Shown: piece by piece, positions 1 to 10,384 of the stretch
Layout of the letters: every line of letters starts with the position of its first letter
How positions within the stretch are numbered: the first letter of the stretch is position 1
DNA from: Sphingomonas sp.
GTDB taxonomy: Bacteria; Pseudomonadota; Alphaproteobacteria; Sphingomonadales; Sphingomonadaceae
Length of the DNA: 49,153 nucleotides
Reading direction: 5' to 3'
NCBI GenBank assembly: GCA_017849555.1
Contig: JAFIGU010000001.1
Coordinates: 1 to 49,153 of the forward strand
The notes under the pieces: generated by a model
What the model saw: the letters and a program-made list of their open reading frames with translations, nothing else
Database searches by the model: none
Told to the model about the DNA's origin: nothing
Made by a program: the position numbers and the translations under genes

Positions 1-14
1 CGCTGACGTTTCCA

Positions 15-77
15 CCCCGGCGAAGGCCGGGGTCCAGCTACGACCGGCCCGATGCTGGACCCCGGCCTTCGCCGGGG
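15..77. repeat. Dispersed inverted repeat, perfect 23-bp arms
   Basis: Arms at 15-37 and 55-77 are exact reverse complements of each other, around a 17-nt loop containing ACGACCGGCCCGAT. The same loop and arm sequence recurs in opposite orientation at 27595-27657, so this is a dispersed repeat and not a gene-specific terminator. It lies upstream of the first gene and could also stop transcription arriving from outside the window. Confidence 0.85.
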
Positions 78-113
78 CGGATCATATTTCGGGCAAGGCG
101 TGCTAGGCTCCTG

Positions 114-914
114 ATGCCCCGCCAGATCACCGCTTATTCCAACCCGCTGGTGAAGCATGTCCGCGATCTGCGCGACAAGCGCCACCGCCGCGAATCGCGC
201 CAGTTCCTCGCCGAAGGGCTGCGCATCCTCACCGAAGCACATGAAACCGGGCGCATCCCGCGGCTGCTGTTCTTCGCCGCCGCGAGCGCGCACCACCCGT
301 TGGTCGAGCGACTGATCGCAGCGGTCGAGGGCGCGGGCGGCGAGGCGATCGAGACTACGCCGGATATCCTCTCGAAACTCTCCGGCAAGGATAATCCGCA
401 GGCGGTGGTCGGGGTGTTCGACGAATTCGCCACCCCGCTCGACGCGCTCGATCGATCGAAGGCCGGGATCTGGCTGGTCGCCGAGCGGCTGCGCGATCCG
501 GGCAATCTCGGGACGATCCTGCGGACCGGCGATGCGGTCGGCGCGGGCGGGCTGATCCTGATCGGCGATTGCGTCGATCCCTTTTCGGTCGAGGCGGTGC
601 GCGCGAGCATGGGCGCGCTGTTCACCGTCCCCGTCGTGCGCAGCGACTGGGACGCCTTCCTCGCCTGGCTGCGCACCGGGCCGGGCACATTGGTCGGGCT
701 CAGCCTCCAGACCGAGCATGATTATCGCGAGCCCGCCTACCCTGCCCCCACCTTCCTGCTCACCGGCAACGAGGCGCAAGGGCTGCCCGAGGACTACGAG
801 GCGGCATGCGACCTTTTGGTAAAACTGCCGATGCTCGGCAAGGCCGACAGTCTCAACGCCGCCGTCGCGACCGCGGTGATGGCCTATCAGGTGCTTGCCA
901 GCCAGCGCGGATAG
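114..914 (+). CDS. SpoU/TrmH-family RNA 2'-O-methyltransferase
   Basis: A 266-residue SPOUT methyltransferase, expected to use S-adenosylmethionine to methylate a ribose 2'-OH in tRNA or rRNA. The N-terminal part (about 1-100) looks like the SpoU substrate-binding domain and begins with the typical ITAYSNPLVKHVRDLRDKR region. The C-terminal knot carries the three SpoU motifs: RDPGNLGTILRTGDAVGAGG, LLTGNEAQGLP and the final LGKADSLNAAVATAV. Length is normal for RlmB/TsnR-like enzymes. The exact target nucleotide cannot be read from sequence, so no gene symbol is given. It stands alone, with the MoxR ATPase starting 44 bp downstream on the same strand. Confidence 0.9.
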   Translation: MPRQITAYSNPLVKHVRDLRDKRHRRESRQFLAEGLRILTEAHETGRIPRLLFFAAASAHHPLVERLIAAVEGAGGEAIETTPDILSKLSGKDNPQAVVGVFDEFATPLDALDRSKAGIWLVAERLRDPGNLGTILRTGDAVGAGGLILIGDCVDPFSVEAVRASMGALFTVPVVRSDWDAFLAWLRTGPGTLVGLSLQTEHDYREPAYPAPTFLLTGNEAQGLPEDYEAACDLLVKLPMLGKADSLNAAVATAVMAYQVLASQRG

Positions 915-958
915 CCGCTATCGCCATACCGGGTTTTGGAAAAGTACGGGATGAGGGC

Positions 959-1813
959 ATGAAGCGCTTCGAGGGCACGCAGAGCTATGTCGCGACCGAG
1001 GATCTGAAGGTCGCGGTCAATGCCGCCGTCATGCTCCGCCGCCCGCTGCTGGTGAAGGGCGAGCCGGGCACGGGCAAGACCGTCCTCGCCTATGAGATCG
1101 CCAAGGCGACCGGCGCGCCGCTGATCGAGTGGAACGTCAAGTCGACCACCAAGGCGCAGCAAGGCCTCTACGAATATGACGCGGTCGCGCGGCTGCGCGA
1201 CGGCCAACTCGGCGACGAGCGCGTCCACGACATTTCCAACTATATCCGCAAGGGCAAATTGTGGGAGGCGTTCACCTCGCCGCAGCTTCCCGTTCTGCTG
1301 ATCGACGAGATCGACAAGGCCGATATCGAATTCCCCAACGATCTGTTGCAGGAACTCGATCGGATGGAATTCCACGTTTACGAAACGAAGGAAACGATCC
1401 ACGCCGCCGAACGCCCGATCGTCGTCATCACCTCGAACAACGAGAAGGAATTGCCCGACGCGTTCCTGCGCCGCTGCTTCTTCCATTATATCAAATTCCC
1501 CGATCGCGAGACGATGCAGGCGATCGTCGACGTCCACTTCCCCGGCATCCAGAAAATGCTCGTCTCGCGCGCGATGGATATCTTCTACGAGGTGCGTGAA
1601 GTGCCCGGCCTCAAGAAGAAACCGTCGACCAGCGAATTGCTCGACTGGCTCAAGCTGCTGCTCCACGAAGACATGCCGCTCGACGTGCTGCAGAACCGCG
1701 ATCCGACCAAGGCGATCCCGCCGCTCCACGGCGCGCTGCTCAAGAACGAGCAGGACGTGATGCTGTTCGAACGGCTGGCGTTCATGGCCAAGCGACAGGC
1801 CAACCGGCCGTAG
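959..1813 (+). CDS. MoxR-family AAA+ ATPase
   Basis: A 284-residue AAA+ ATPase of the MoxR family. Walker A is GEPGTGKT near residue 40, Walker B is LLIDEIDKAD near residue 115, sensor 1 is VITSNNEKELPDAFLRRCFF, and the C-terminal lid is helical. MoxR proteins are chaperone-like ATPases that usually act with a VWA-domain partner encoded next door in maturation of enzymes or membrane complexes. The ATG at 959 is chosen because MKRFEGTQSYVATEDL is the conserved family N-terminus; the frame stays open further upstream but would overlap the previous gene. No VWA gene follows here: the next gene is a CHAP hydrolase beyond a hairpin repeat, so the partner must be encoded elsewhere. Confidence 0.9.
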   Translation: MKRFEGTQSYVATEDLKVAVNAAVMLRRPLLVKGEPGTGKTVLAYEIAKATGAPLIEWNVKSTTKAQQGLYEYDAVARLRDGQLGDERVHDISNYIRKGKLWEAFTSPQLPVLLIDEIDKADIEFPNDLLQELDRMEFHVYETKETIHAAERPIVVITSNNEKELPDAFLRRCFFHYIKFPDRETMQAIVDVHFPGIQKMLVSRAMDIFYEVREVPGLKKKPSTSELLDWLKLLLHEDMPLDVLQNRDPTKAIPPLHGALLKNEQDVMLFERLAFMAKRQANRP

Positions 1814-1822
1814 CGCAACGAT

Positions 1823-1898
1823 CGTCATCCGGCCTTGAGCCGGGGTCCATCAAGAGGTTGTGACGCTTGACGAATCCCGGCTCAAGGCCGGGATGACG
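1823..1898. repeat. Intergenic inverted repeat of the CGTCATCC-GGCCTTGAGCCGGG type
   Basis: The left arm (1823-1844) and right arm (1876-1898) are complementary apart from one bulged base and enclose about 31 nt. It directly follows the moxR stop and may end that transcript. Similar short versions occur at 29124-29150 and 31284-31311. Confidence 0.75.
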
Positions 1899-1967
1899 AT
1901 GTGCTAACCAATTGTTAGTCATTTCCGGCAACCATTCCCTGACGAGTTCGCGTTGAGGGGCGGTGTC

Positions 1968-2531
1968 GTGTTGAAACGTTTCGCCATTGGGGTCGCCGGC
2001 GTGGCGGCGCTGTTCGGCGTCGCGCCGGCCAGCGCGGGGTCGCTGCTCGATTATGTCGGGCAATGCGTGCCGTTCGCGCGCGCCGCCTCCGGCATCCAGA
2101 TTTACGGCGATGCCTGGACGTGGTGGGATCAGGCCGACGGCAAATATCCGCGCGGTCATGTCCCGCGGGTCGGCGCAGTGATCGCCTTCGCCAAACAGTC
2201 GCGCCTGCCGCTCGGGCATGTCGCGGTGGTCAGCCGGATCGTCGAGAAGCGCGTGCTGATGCTCACCCACGCCAATTGGTCGCGCGTCAACGGCGCGCGC
2301 GGCCATGCCGAACAGGATGTCACCTTGTACGACGTCTCGCCGCGCAACGACTGGAGCGAGGTGAAGGTCTGGTATCGCGATTCGGACGGACTGGGCGGGA
2401 CGATCTACGACGTGAACGGCTTCATCTACGCCCCCGGCCGCCCCTCCCCCGAGCTGACCGCGCACAATCCGGACTATGTCGGCGCGCTGATCGACGCTTA
2501 TGTGCCCGATGCGGGACACGAGGCGCGCTAA
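1968..2531 (+). CDS. Secreted CHAP-domain amidase/peptidase
   Basis: A 187-residue protein when started at the GTG at 1968, which has a GAGGGG Shine-Dalgarno about 7 nt upstream; a TTG at 1953 is an alternative start. Residues 1-23 form a signal peptide (MLKRFAIGVAGVAALFGV then an Ala-rich cleavage site). The mature part is a CHAP domain, a cysteine/histidine amidohydrolase fold that usually cuts peptidoglycan crosslinks or stem peptides. The nucleophile is Cys33 in YVGQCVPFAR, the His lies in LPLGHVAVVSRI, and an HANW segment follows. It is expected in the periplasm, where it would act on the cell wall. No partner gene is adjacent. Substrate and cleavage site are unknown. Confidence 0.85.
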   Translation: MLKRFAIGVAGVAALFGVAPASAGSLLDYVGQCVPFARAASGIQIYGDAWTWWDQADGKYPRGHVPRVGAVIAFAKQSRLPLGHVAVVSRIVEKRVLMLTHANWSRVNGARGHAEQDVTLYDVSPRNDWSEVKVWYRDSDGLGGTIYDVNGFIYAPGRPSPELTAHNPDYVGALIDAYVPDAGHEAR

Positions 2532-2767
2532 ACGCGCTCTTGCAACAATATTGCTATTCTGAAACATGGGCATAGCGCACCCGTGCGCGATGCCGCGCGG
2601 CGAAATCCGGCAATAATCTTGTCGTATTGTAACATTAAGGCCACATTGGTCCCATAAAATTACAAGATTGAAATAATTGGATTGTCGATAGCCCCGCTTG
2701 CCGCGAGAGACCGCGTACCCGCGCGTTCTCACAATCCCATAATCGCGCGGGCATGAGGGGGAAATCG
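2532..2767 (+). promoter_or_regulatory. AT-rich leader upstream of the TonB-dependent receptor
   Basis: This 236-bp intergenic region is much richer in A+T than its surroundings. It contains two related 26-nt segments at about 2542-2567 and 2610-2635 that match at 18 of 26 positions; both start GCAA and end AACAT. They could be duplicated regulator sites or promoter elements. I cannot fix a single -35/-10 pair, so a promoter here is inferred from position and composition only. Confidence 0.4.
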
Positions 2768-5707
2768 ATGAGACTACGTATCGATATCATGCGATCGAGC
2801 GCGCTTGGCGTTCTTGCGCTCAGCCTTGGTACTATCGCCGCGACGCAGGCCGTGGCGCAGGAAGCGCCGCAGACTCCGGAAAAGACCGCCGCAGCCGACA
2901 CCGCCGAAGTGGTCGTCACCGGCTCGCGCATCGTGCGCCCGGATCTGGCGAGCTCCAGCCCGGTCAGCGTCATCTCCGCCAAGGACATCCAGCTCCGTCA
3001 GCCCGCCACCGCCGAAGAATTGCTGCGCGACATGCCGGCGCTTCGTCCGAACATCGGCCCGGGCGTGAATAACGGCGGCGACGGTTCGGCGACGCTCGAA
3101 CTGCGCGGCATCGGCGCGAACCGCACGCTGGTGCTGCTCGACGGCCGCCGCCTGGTGCCGTTCGGCCTCGACGGCCTCACCGACACCAACAACATCCCGG
3201 TCGCGCTGATCGAGCGCGTCGATACGCTGACGGGCGGCGCATCGTCGACCTATGGCGCGGACGCGGTCGCCGGCGTGGTGAACTTCATCACCAAGCGCGA
3301 TTTCAAGGGCCTCACCGCCACCGCCAACTATCGCTTCTCCGAAAAGGGCGATGCCACCCGCTTCAAGGCGGACGTCGTGGTCGGCGCGTCGTTTGACGAC
3401 GATCGCGGCAATGTCGTGCTGAGCGTCGGCTACACCAAGGCCGATCCGCTGCTCACCACCGCGCGCAGCATCGGCGCCTATCCGATCAGCTCGGTCACCG
3501 GCCAGTTCTCGGGCGCGACCGCCGCGCAGGTCACGATCTTCGGCGCGCCGAGCAACGCGAAGCTCGGCATTCCGGCGAGCTCGTTCGGCGCCGTGGTCAA
3601 CCCGACCACCGGCCTGCTTCAGCCCGCCACCGCGTCGGATACGTTCAACTCGAACATCGGCACCTATTTCCAGACGCCGCTCGATCGCATCAACGTCTAT
3701 GCGTCGGGCCGCTACGAGATCAGCGACGGCATCGAGTTCTACTCGACCGCGATGTTCAACCGGAACAAGGTCCGTCTGCAGCTCGCCTCGTCGGGCACGT
3801 TCGGCAACACCTATCAGCTCGCGCTGAACAACCCGTATCTGCCCGCGGGCATCCTCGGTCAGCTTTGCTCGGCGTCGGGCATTTCGGCGACCGATTGCGC
3901 CACCGCAGCGGCGGTTCAGGGTGGTCCGGGCACCGCCGGCTATCGCGAGATCCCGGTCGTGGCCCAGCGCCGCATCACCGAGATGGGCGCGCGCGGCAAC
4001 CCGATCGAATCGCAGATGTTCCAGGTGATGGGCGGCTTCCGCGGCTCGATCATCGATTCGCTGCGCTATGACGTGTCGGCGCAATATGGCGAAACGACGC
4101 AGAACCAGACCCGCGAACATTGGGGCTCGTTCAGCAAGGTCCAGCAGGCGCTGCGCGCCTACAAGGACAAGAACGGCAACTTCGTCTGCGCCGATCCGAG
4201 CAACGGCTGCGTCCCGCTCAACCTGTTCGGCCCGAACGGCAGCATCACCCCGCAGCAGGTGGCGTTCATCGATCTGAGCGCGCTGATCAACCGCAAGGTC
4301 CAGCAGACCGTCATCACCGGCACGATCACCGGCGACCTGTTCACCGTGCCGCTCGCCGACCACAAGATCGGCTTCGCGATCGGCGGCGAATATCGCAAGA
4401 TCTCCGCCCGCAGCATGCCGGACAGCGCGTCGCAGATCCAGGGCGAGGTGCTCGGCACCGGCGCGCGGACCCCGCCGGACTTCGGTCAGTACAGCGTCAA
4501 GGAAGTGTACGGCGAAATCAACGCGCCGCTGATCGAGGACAAGCCGTTCTTCTATCGCCTCGGCGTTGAAGCGGGCATCCGCTATTCCGATTATACCACG
4601 ACGGGCGGCAGCACGACGTGGAAGGTCGGCGGCACCTGGGAGCCCTACCAGGGCTTCAAGTTCCGCGGCACCTATTCGGTCGCGGTGCGCTCGCCGAACA
4701 TCCAGGAACTGTACCAGTCGCCGGTGCAGAGCCTCGGCAACCTCACGATCGATCCGTGCGTGGGCAACGTGACGGGCGGTCTCGCGGCGCTCTGCGTTGC
4801 GACGGGCGCGCCGGCATCGACGATCGGGCAGATTCCGAGCCCGACCTCGAACCAGATCAACAACACCACCTCGGGCAACCGCAACCTGAACGTGGAGCGC
4901 GCGCGCACCTATACGTTCGGCACCGCGCTGACCCCGTCGTTCCTGCCGGGCTTCTCGCTGACCGTGGATTATTTCCACATCAAGATCCGCGACGCGATCA
5001 CCCAGCCGGCACAGGCGGACATCCTGAACGGCTGCTATTCGGCGGCGCTCAACCCGGGCTTCAGCTATAACGCCTTCTGCCAGCTCATTAAGCGTAACCC
5101 GCTGACCGGCTCGCTGAACGGCGCGGGCGAAACCCCGGGCGTGATCCTGACCTACTCCAACCTCGGCGTCATCGAGACGGCGGGCTGGGACTTCGGGGTC
5201 AACCAGCGCCTGCGGATGGACGATCTCGGCGTCAACGTCCCCGGCAACCTGACGTTCAGCATGAACGGCACGCTGCTGAACTATTATCGCTTCCAGGCGA
5301 CGCCGAACTCGATCAACCGCAACTGCACCGCTTATTACAGCTCGGGCGGCTGCACCAATCCGCGCGCCAAGTGGCGTTGGGTTGGCCGTCTCGGCTACGG
5401 CACCGAGAATTTCGACGTGTCGTTGCTCTGGACCCATGTCGGCAGCGTGTCGCTTGAGCCGGGCGTGACGGGTATCCGTCCGGAGTTCAGCCGCATTCCG
5501 GCGTACAATTATTTCGATCTGGCCACCCGCGTGAGCCCGACCGAAAATCTGGAACTGTCGCTGACGGTCAACAACCTGTTCAACAAGCAGCCGCCGCTCG
5601 TCGGCAACGGCGTTGGCGGGACGACCTTCAACGGCGGCAACACCTTCCCGACCATCTACGACGTGATCGGGCGGTCGTTCACCGTCGGTGCGCGCCTGAA
5701 GTTCTGA
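2768..5707 (+). CDS. TonB-dependent outer-membrane receptor
   Basis: A 979-residue outer-membrane receptor. The ATG at 2768 is preferred over 2753 because GAGGGGG sits about 7 nt upstream of it. A signal peptide ends near residue 31 (AVAQ), followed by a TonB-box-like EVVVTGSR segment. The plug domain (about 50-170) has the typical PATAEELLRDMPALRP and LELRGIGANRTLVLLDGRR motifs. The remainder is a beta-barrel ending in Phe (FTVGARLKF), the usual signal for outer-membrane insertion. Sphingomonads carry many such receptors for carbohydrates, siderophores or aromatic compounds; the substrate cannot be told here because no transport or catabolic genes flank it. The upstream 236 bp are unusually AT-rich, consistent with a strong or regulated promoter. 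A terminator follows at once. Confidence 0.95.
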   Translation: MRLRIDIMRSSALGVLALSLGTIAATQAVAQEAPQTPEKTAAADTAEVVVTGSRIVRPDLASSSPVSVISAKDIQLRQPATAEELLRDMPALRPNIGPGVNNGGDGSATLELRGIGANRTLVLLDGRRLVPFGLDGLTDTNNIPVALIERVDTLTGGASSTYGADAVAGVVNFITKRDFKGLTATANYRFSEKGDATRFKADVVVGASFDDDRGNVVLSVGYTKADPLLTTARSIGAYPISSVTGQFSGATAAQVTIFGAPSNAKLGIPASSFGAVVNPTTGLLQPATASDTFNSNIGTYFQTPLDRINVYASGRYEISDGIEFYSTAMFNRNKVRLQLASSGTFGNTYQLALNNPYLPAGILGQLCSASGISATDCATAAAVQGGPGTAGYREIPVVAQRRITEMGARGNPIESQMFQVMGGFRGSIIDSLRYDVSAQYGETTQNQTREHWGSFSKVQQALRAYKDKNGNFVCADPSNGCVPLNLFGPNGSITPQQVAFIDLSALINRKVQQTVITGTITGDLFTVPLADHKIGFAIGGEYRKISARSMPDSASQIQGEVLGTGARTPPDFGQYSVKEVYGEINAPLIEDKPFFYRLGVEAGIRYSDYTTTGGSTTWKVGGTWEPYQGFKFRGTYSVAVRSPNIQELYQSPVQSLGNLTIDPCVGNVTGGLAALCVATGAPASTIGQIPSPTSNQINNTTSGNRNLNVERARTYTFGTALTPSFLPGFSLTVDYFHIKIRDAITQPAQADILNGCYSAALNPGFSYNAFCQLIKRNPLTGSLNGAGETPGVILTYSNLGVIETAGWDFGVNQRLRMDDLGVNVPGNLTFSMNGTLLNYYRFQATPNSINRNCTAYYSSGGCTNPRAKWRWVGRLGYGTENFDVSLLWTHVGSVSLEPGVTGIRPEFSRIPAYNYFDLATRVSPTENLELSLTVNNLFNKQPPLVGNGVGGTTFNGGNTFPTIYDVIGRSFTVGARLKF

Positions 5708-5733
5708 CAAGCGCCACAGCGATAAACTTCATC

Positions 5734-5764
5734 GGGGGCGTCGCGATCGCGGCGCCCCTTTTTT
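5734..5764 (+). terminator. Rho-independent terminator of the receptor gene
   Basis: A GGGGCG / CGCCCC stem (5735-5740 with 5753-5758) is followed directly by a run of six T, 27 bp after the receptor stop codon. Confidence 0.85.
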
Positions 5765-5905
5765 CGTGCCCGCCGCCCCCGGAAACAAAAAATGTTTCGC
5801 ATCCGTCCCCGTTTCGCGCGATGAAACTGCCGCGTTCATCGCACGTTTCGTCGGCATGGCTTATGGTCGCGGTAACCGTCGGCAAGGCGGACACGGAGAA
5901 AGACA

Positions 5906-6490
5906 ATGATGAGAAACCTCAAACGTCGCGGTTTGCTGTTCACGGCGATCGCGTCGGGCGCGCTGCTGGTCAGCGGGTGTGCGACCGAGACGACCTATCG
6001 TCCCGCCACCGGCAAGGGCTTCTACCGCACCGGCTACAGCGAACGGCAGGTCGAGGCCAACCGCTGGCTGGTGACCTTCGCCGGCAATACCGTAACCGAT
6101 CGCGACACCGTCGAACGCTATCTGCTGTTCCGTGCGGCGCAGCTCACGTTGCAGAACGGCTATGATTATTTCGTGATGGTCGATCGTTCGACCGACCGCC
6201 AGGCGCAGACCTATTCGACCCCCGGGCCGGGTTGGGGCGGCGGCTGGGGCGGTGGCTGGGGGCCGTCGTGGCGCTATTACGGGCGCGGGTTCGGCTGGCG
6301 CGCCTGGGATCCGTGGTGGGGCGATCCCTTCTGGGGCAACAATATCGATGTGCGCACGGTCGATCGCTACGAAGCGTCGGCGGAAATCGTGATGCGCAAG
6401 GGGACCCCCGCGAAGGACGAAGTCCGCGCCTTCAACGCACGCGACGTTTCCGACCGGATCGGGCCGACGGTGGTGATGCCCAAGTCCTGA
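5906..6490 (+). CDS. Gly/Trp-rich lipoprotein of the CC0125/CC1285 type
   Basis: A 194-residue predicted lipoprotein (193 if started at the second ATG, 5909); GGAG lies about 8 nt upstream. A basic N-terminus and hydrophobic stretch end in the lipobox LVSGC with Cys25 as lipidation site. A conserved region follows (YRPATGKGFYRTGYSERQVEANRW cut here into its recognisable parts: GKGFYRTGYSE and RWLVTFAGN), then a low-complexity Gly/Trp/Tyr segment at about residues 108-150. This resembles the alphaproteobacterial CC0125/CC1285 lipoprotein family, whose function is unknown. It is monocistronic, framed by terminators on both sides. Confidence 0.75.
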   Translation: MMRNLKRRGLLFTAIASGALLVSGCATETTYRPATGKGFYRTGYSERQVEANRWLVTFAGNTVTDRDTVERYLLFRAAQLTLQNGYDYFVMVDRSTDRQAQTYSTPGPGWGGGWGGGWGPSWRYYGRGFGWRAWDPWWGDPFWGNNIDVRTVDRYEASAEIVMRKGTPAKDEVRAFNARDVSDRIGPTVVMPKS

Positions 6491-6511
6491 GCGACGATAT
6501 CGCGGTAAACG

Positions 6512-6549
6512 AAAAGCGGCCGGATCATCGCGATCCGGCCGCTTTTTTG
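6512..6549. terminator. Bidirectional terminator between the lipoprotein gene and secA
   Basis: A perfect 15-bp stem (6512-6526 with 6532-6546) and 5-nt loop, flanked by an A-run on the left and a T-run on the right. It can end the plus-strand lipoprotein transcript and the convergent secA transcript. Confidence 0.9.
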
Positions 6550-6561
6550 CGCCGATGTGCT

Positions 6562-6604
6562 CCCGCGAAGGCGGGCGCCCGGTCTGGGTCCCCGCCTTCG
6601 CGGG
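6562..6604. repeat. Intergenic inverted repeat, CCCGCGAAGGCGGG arms
   Basis: Perfect 14-bp arms at 6562-6575 and 6591-6604, just past the secA stop. The arm sequence is related to the repeat at 15-77. Confidence 0.75.
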
Positions 6605-6622
6605 GACACTAGAAACGGCCTC

Positions 6623-9358
<2,736 letters not shown>

Positions 9359-9466
9359 GGCGGACTTCCTGATATTGGATGGGCGCGGCGCCACACGGAT
9401 TCGCGGGGCTCGCGCGGGATCGACGATGGGCTGGAACGCCGCGCTGTGGCGGGGCGCACGCAGGTG

Positions 9467-9721
9467 TTATTCGCGCCGGCGATCGACCCAGGCGGGGACG
9501 GCGGCGAAAGCGGGCACGGCCAACGCCGCGGCCGAAGCGAGCATGACGAGCGACGGCAGCGCCTGCACCGGACGCATCGTCGCGCGCGCGGCGATCGTCG
9601 CGGGGGCGAGGCGCACCGCCTGCTCCTGCGCCACGGCCTGCACCGGCTGCGGCGAGCCCACGCGCGCGCCGACGCCGGTCAGCGCCGAAAGCAGGGCGGA
9701 GAGGAGCAGAAGCAAGTTCAT
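9467..9721 (-). CDS. Small membrane or exported protein upstream of secA
   Basis: An 84-residue frame starting MNLLLLLSALLSALTGVGAR, a short hydrophobic signal or anchor, followed by a linker and a second hydrophobic stretch at about residues 55-74 (LVMLASAAALAVPAF) and the tail AVPAWVDRRRE. I recognise no family. It is co-oriented with secA and lies immediately upstream, 108 bp apart, so the two may be co-transcribed. That placement and the signal-like N-terminus recall secretion-monitor peptides, but no known arrest motif is visible. Coding status rests on membrane-protein character and position only. Confidence 0.5.
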   Translation of the reverse strand: MNLLLLLSALLSALTGVGARVGSPQPVQAVAQEQAVRLAPATIAARATMRPVQALPSLVMLASAAALAVPAFAAVPAWVDRRRE

Positions 9722-9785
9722 GCGCGGCAAGACATAGGGACGGTGATGCCAAAGGTCCAACCGTTTCGTGCGCCCGACGCGTCGC

Positions 9786-10340
9786 TCACTGCGAAATAGC
9801 CCAACGCACCGGCAACACCGTACGGCTCGCAATCGCGTTCCCCGCGGCGTCGCGCGCAGGCTCGTATCGTACCCTTTCACGCGCAATGCGGCAGGTCGTC
9901 TCATCAAGCAGCCGCGACCCGCTGCTCTTTGTCACCGAACAACTTGCGACCGCACCGGTAGCATCGATCAAAAGCATGGTAACGACGCGCCCTTCCTCGC
10001 CGCGCCGCAAAGCCTCTGCGGGATAATTATCCTGAGAGAACGCGAGGCCGGGATTGCCCACAGCGGGCATATTGGCCTTCGCGGGATCCCGGAGCGGAAT
10101 TGTACGCGGCCGAGATGCAGAAACCACCTTGCTCGGGCGATCGAGCTGCCGCTGCCACGACGGAAAACCATCGCTGGCGCGATCCACCCAATGCTCCACT
10201 TTCAACGCCAGCAGGAATGCAATTGCCAGCACCAATACCGCACACAGGGCAATAATCGCTAAGCCCCGAAAGTCTGGTCCGTCCACACTAGGCGATAGCA
10301 CCGGAACGTCCGGGACACCGTCTTCTTTCCCTTGGTTCAC
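9786..10340 (-). CDS. TonB C-terminal-domain protein (energy transducer-like)
   Basis: A 184-residue protein beginning at a GTG at 10340 with AAGGGG 5 nt upstream; longer in-frame starts would run into the divergent argJ gene. Residues 21-43 form one transmembrane helix (LAIIALCAVLVLAIAFLLAL). The C-terminal half (about 95-184) is a TonB_C domain with the typical GRVVTMLLIDATGAVASC, SSGSRLLDETTC and RVRYEPARD pattern, including the paired cysteines. Classical TonB proteins have a long Pro-rich spacer to span the periplasm. This one has only a short linker, so it may serve a nearby partner or not be a true energiser of outer-membrane receptors. Divergent from argJ with 44 bp between starts. 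Confidence 0.75.
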   Translation of the reverse strand: MNQGKEDGVPDVPVLSPSVDGPDFRGLAIIALCAVLVLAIAFLLALKVEHWVDRASDGFPSWQRQLDRPSKVVSASRPRTIPLRDPAKANMPAVGNPGLAFSQDNYPAEALRRGEEGRVVTMLLIDATGAVASCSVTKSSGSRLLDETTCRIARERVRYEPARDAAGNAIASRTVLPVRWAISQ

Positions 10341-10384
10341 GGTCGCCCCTTTTTCCGCACCGGTCACCTGTCTATGGCGCTCAT

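Noticed and set aside
2774..5710. A 978-codon open frame opposite the TonB-dependent receptor
   Set aside because: Mirror of the receptor coding pattern; no motifs and no plausible start region.
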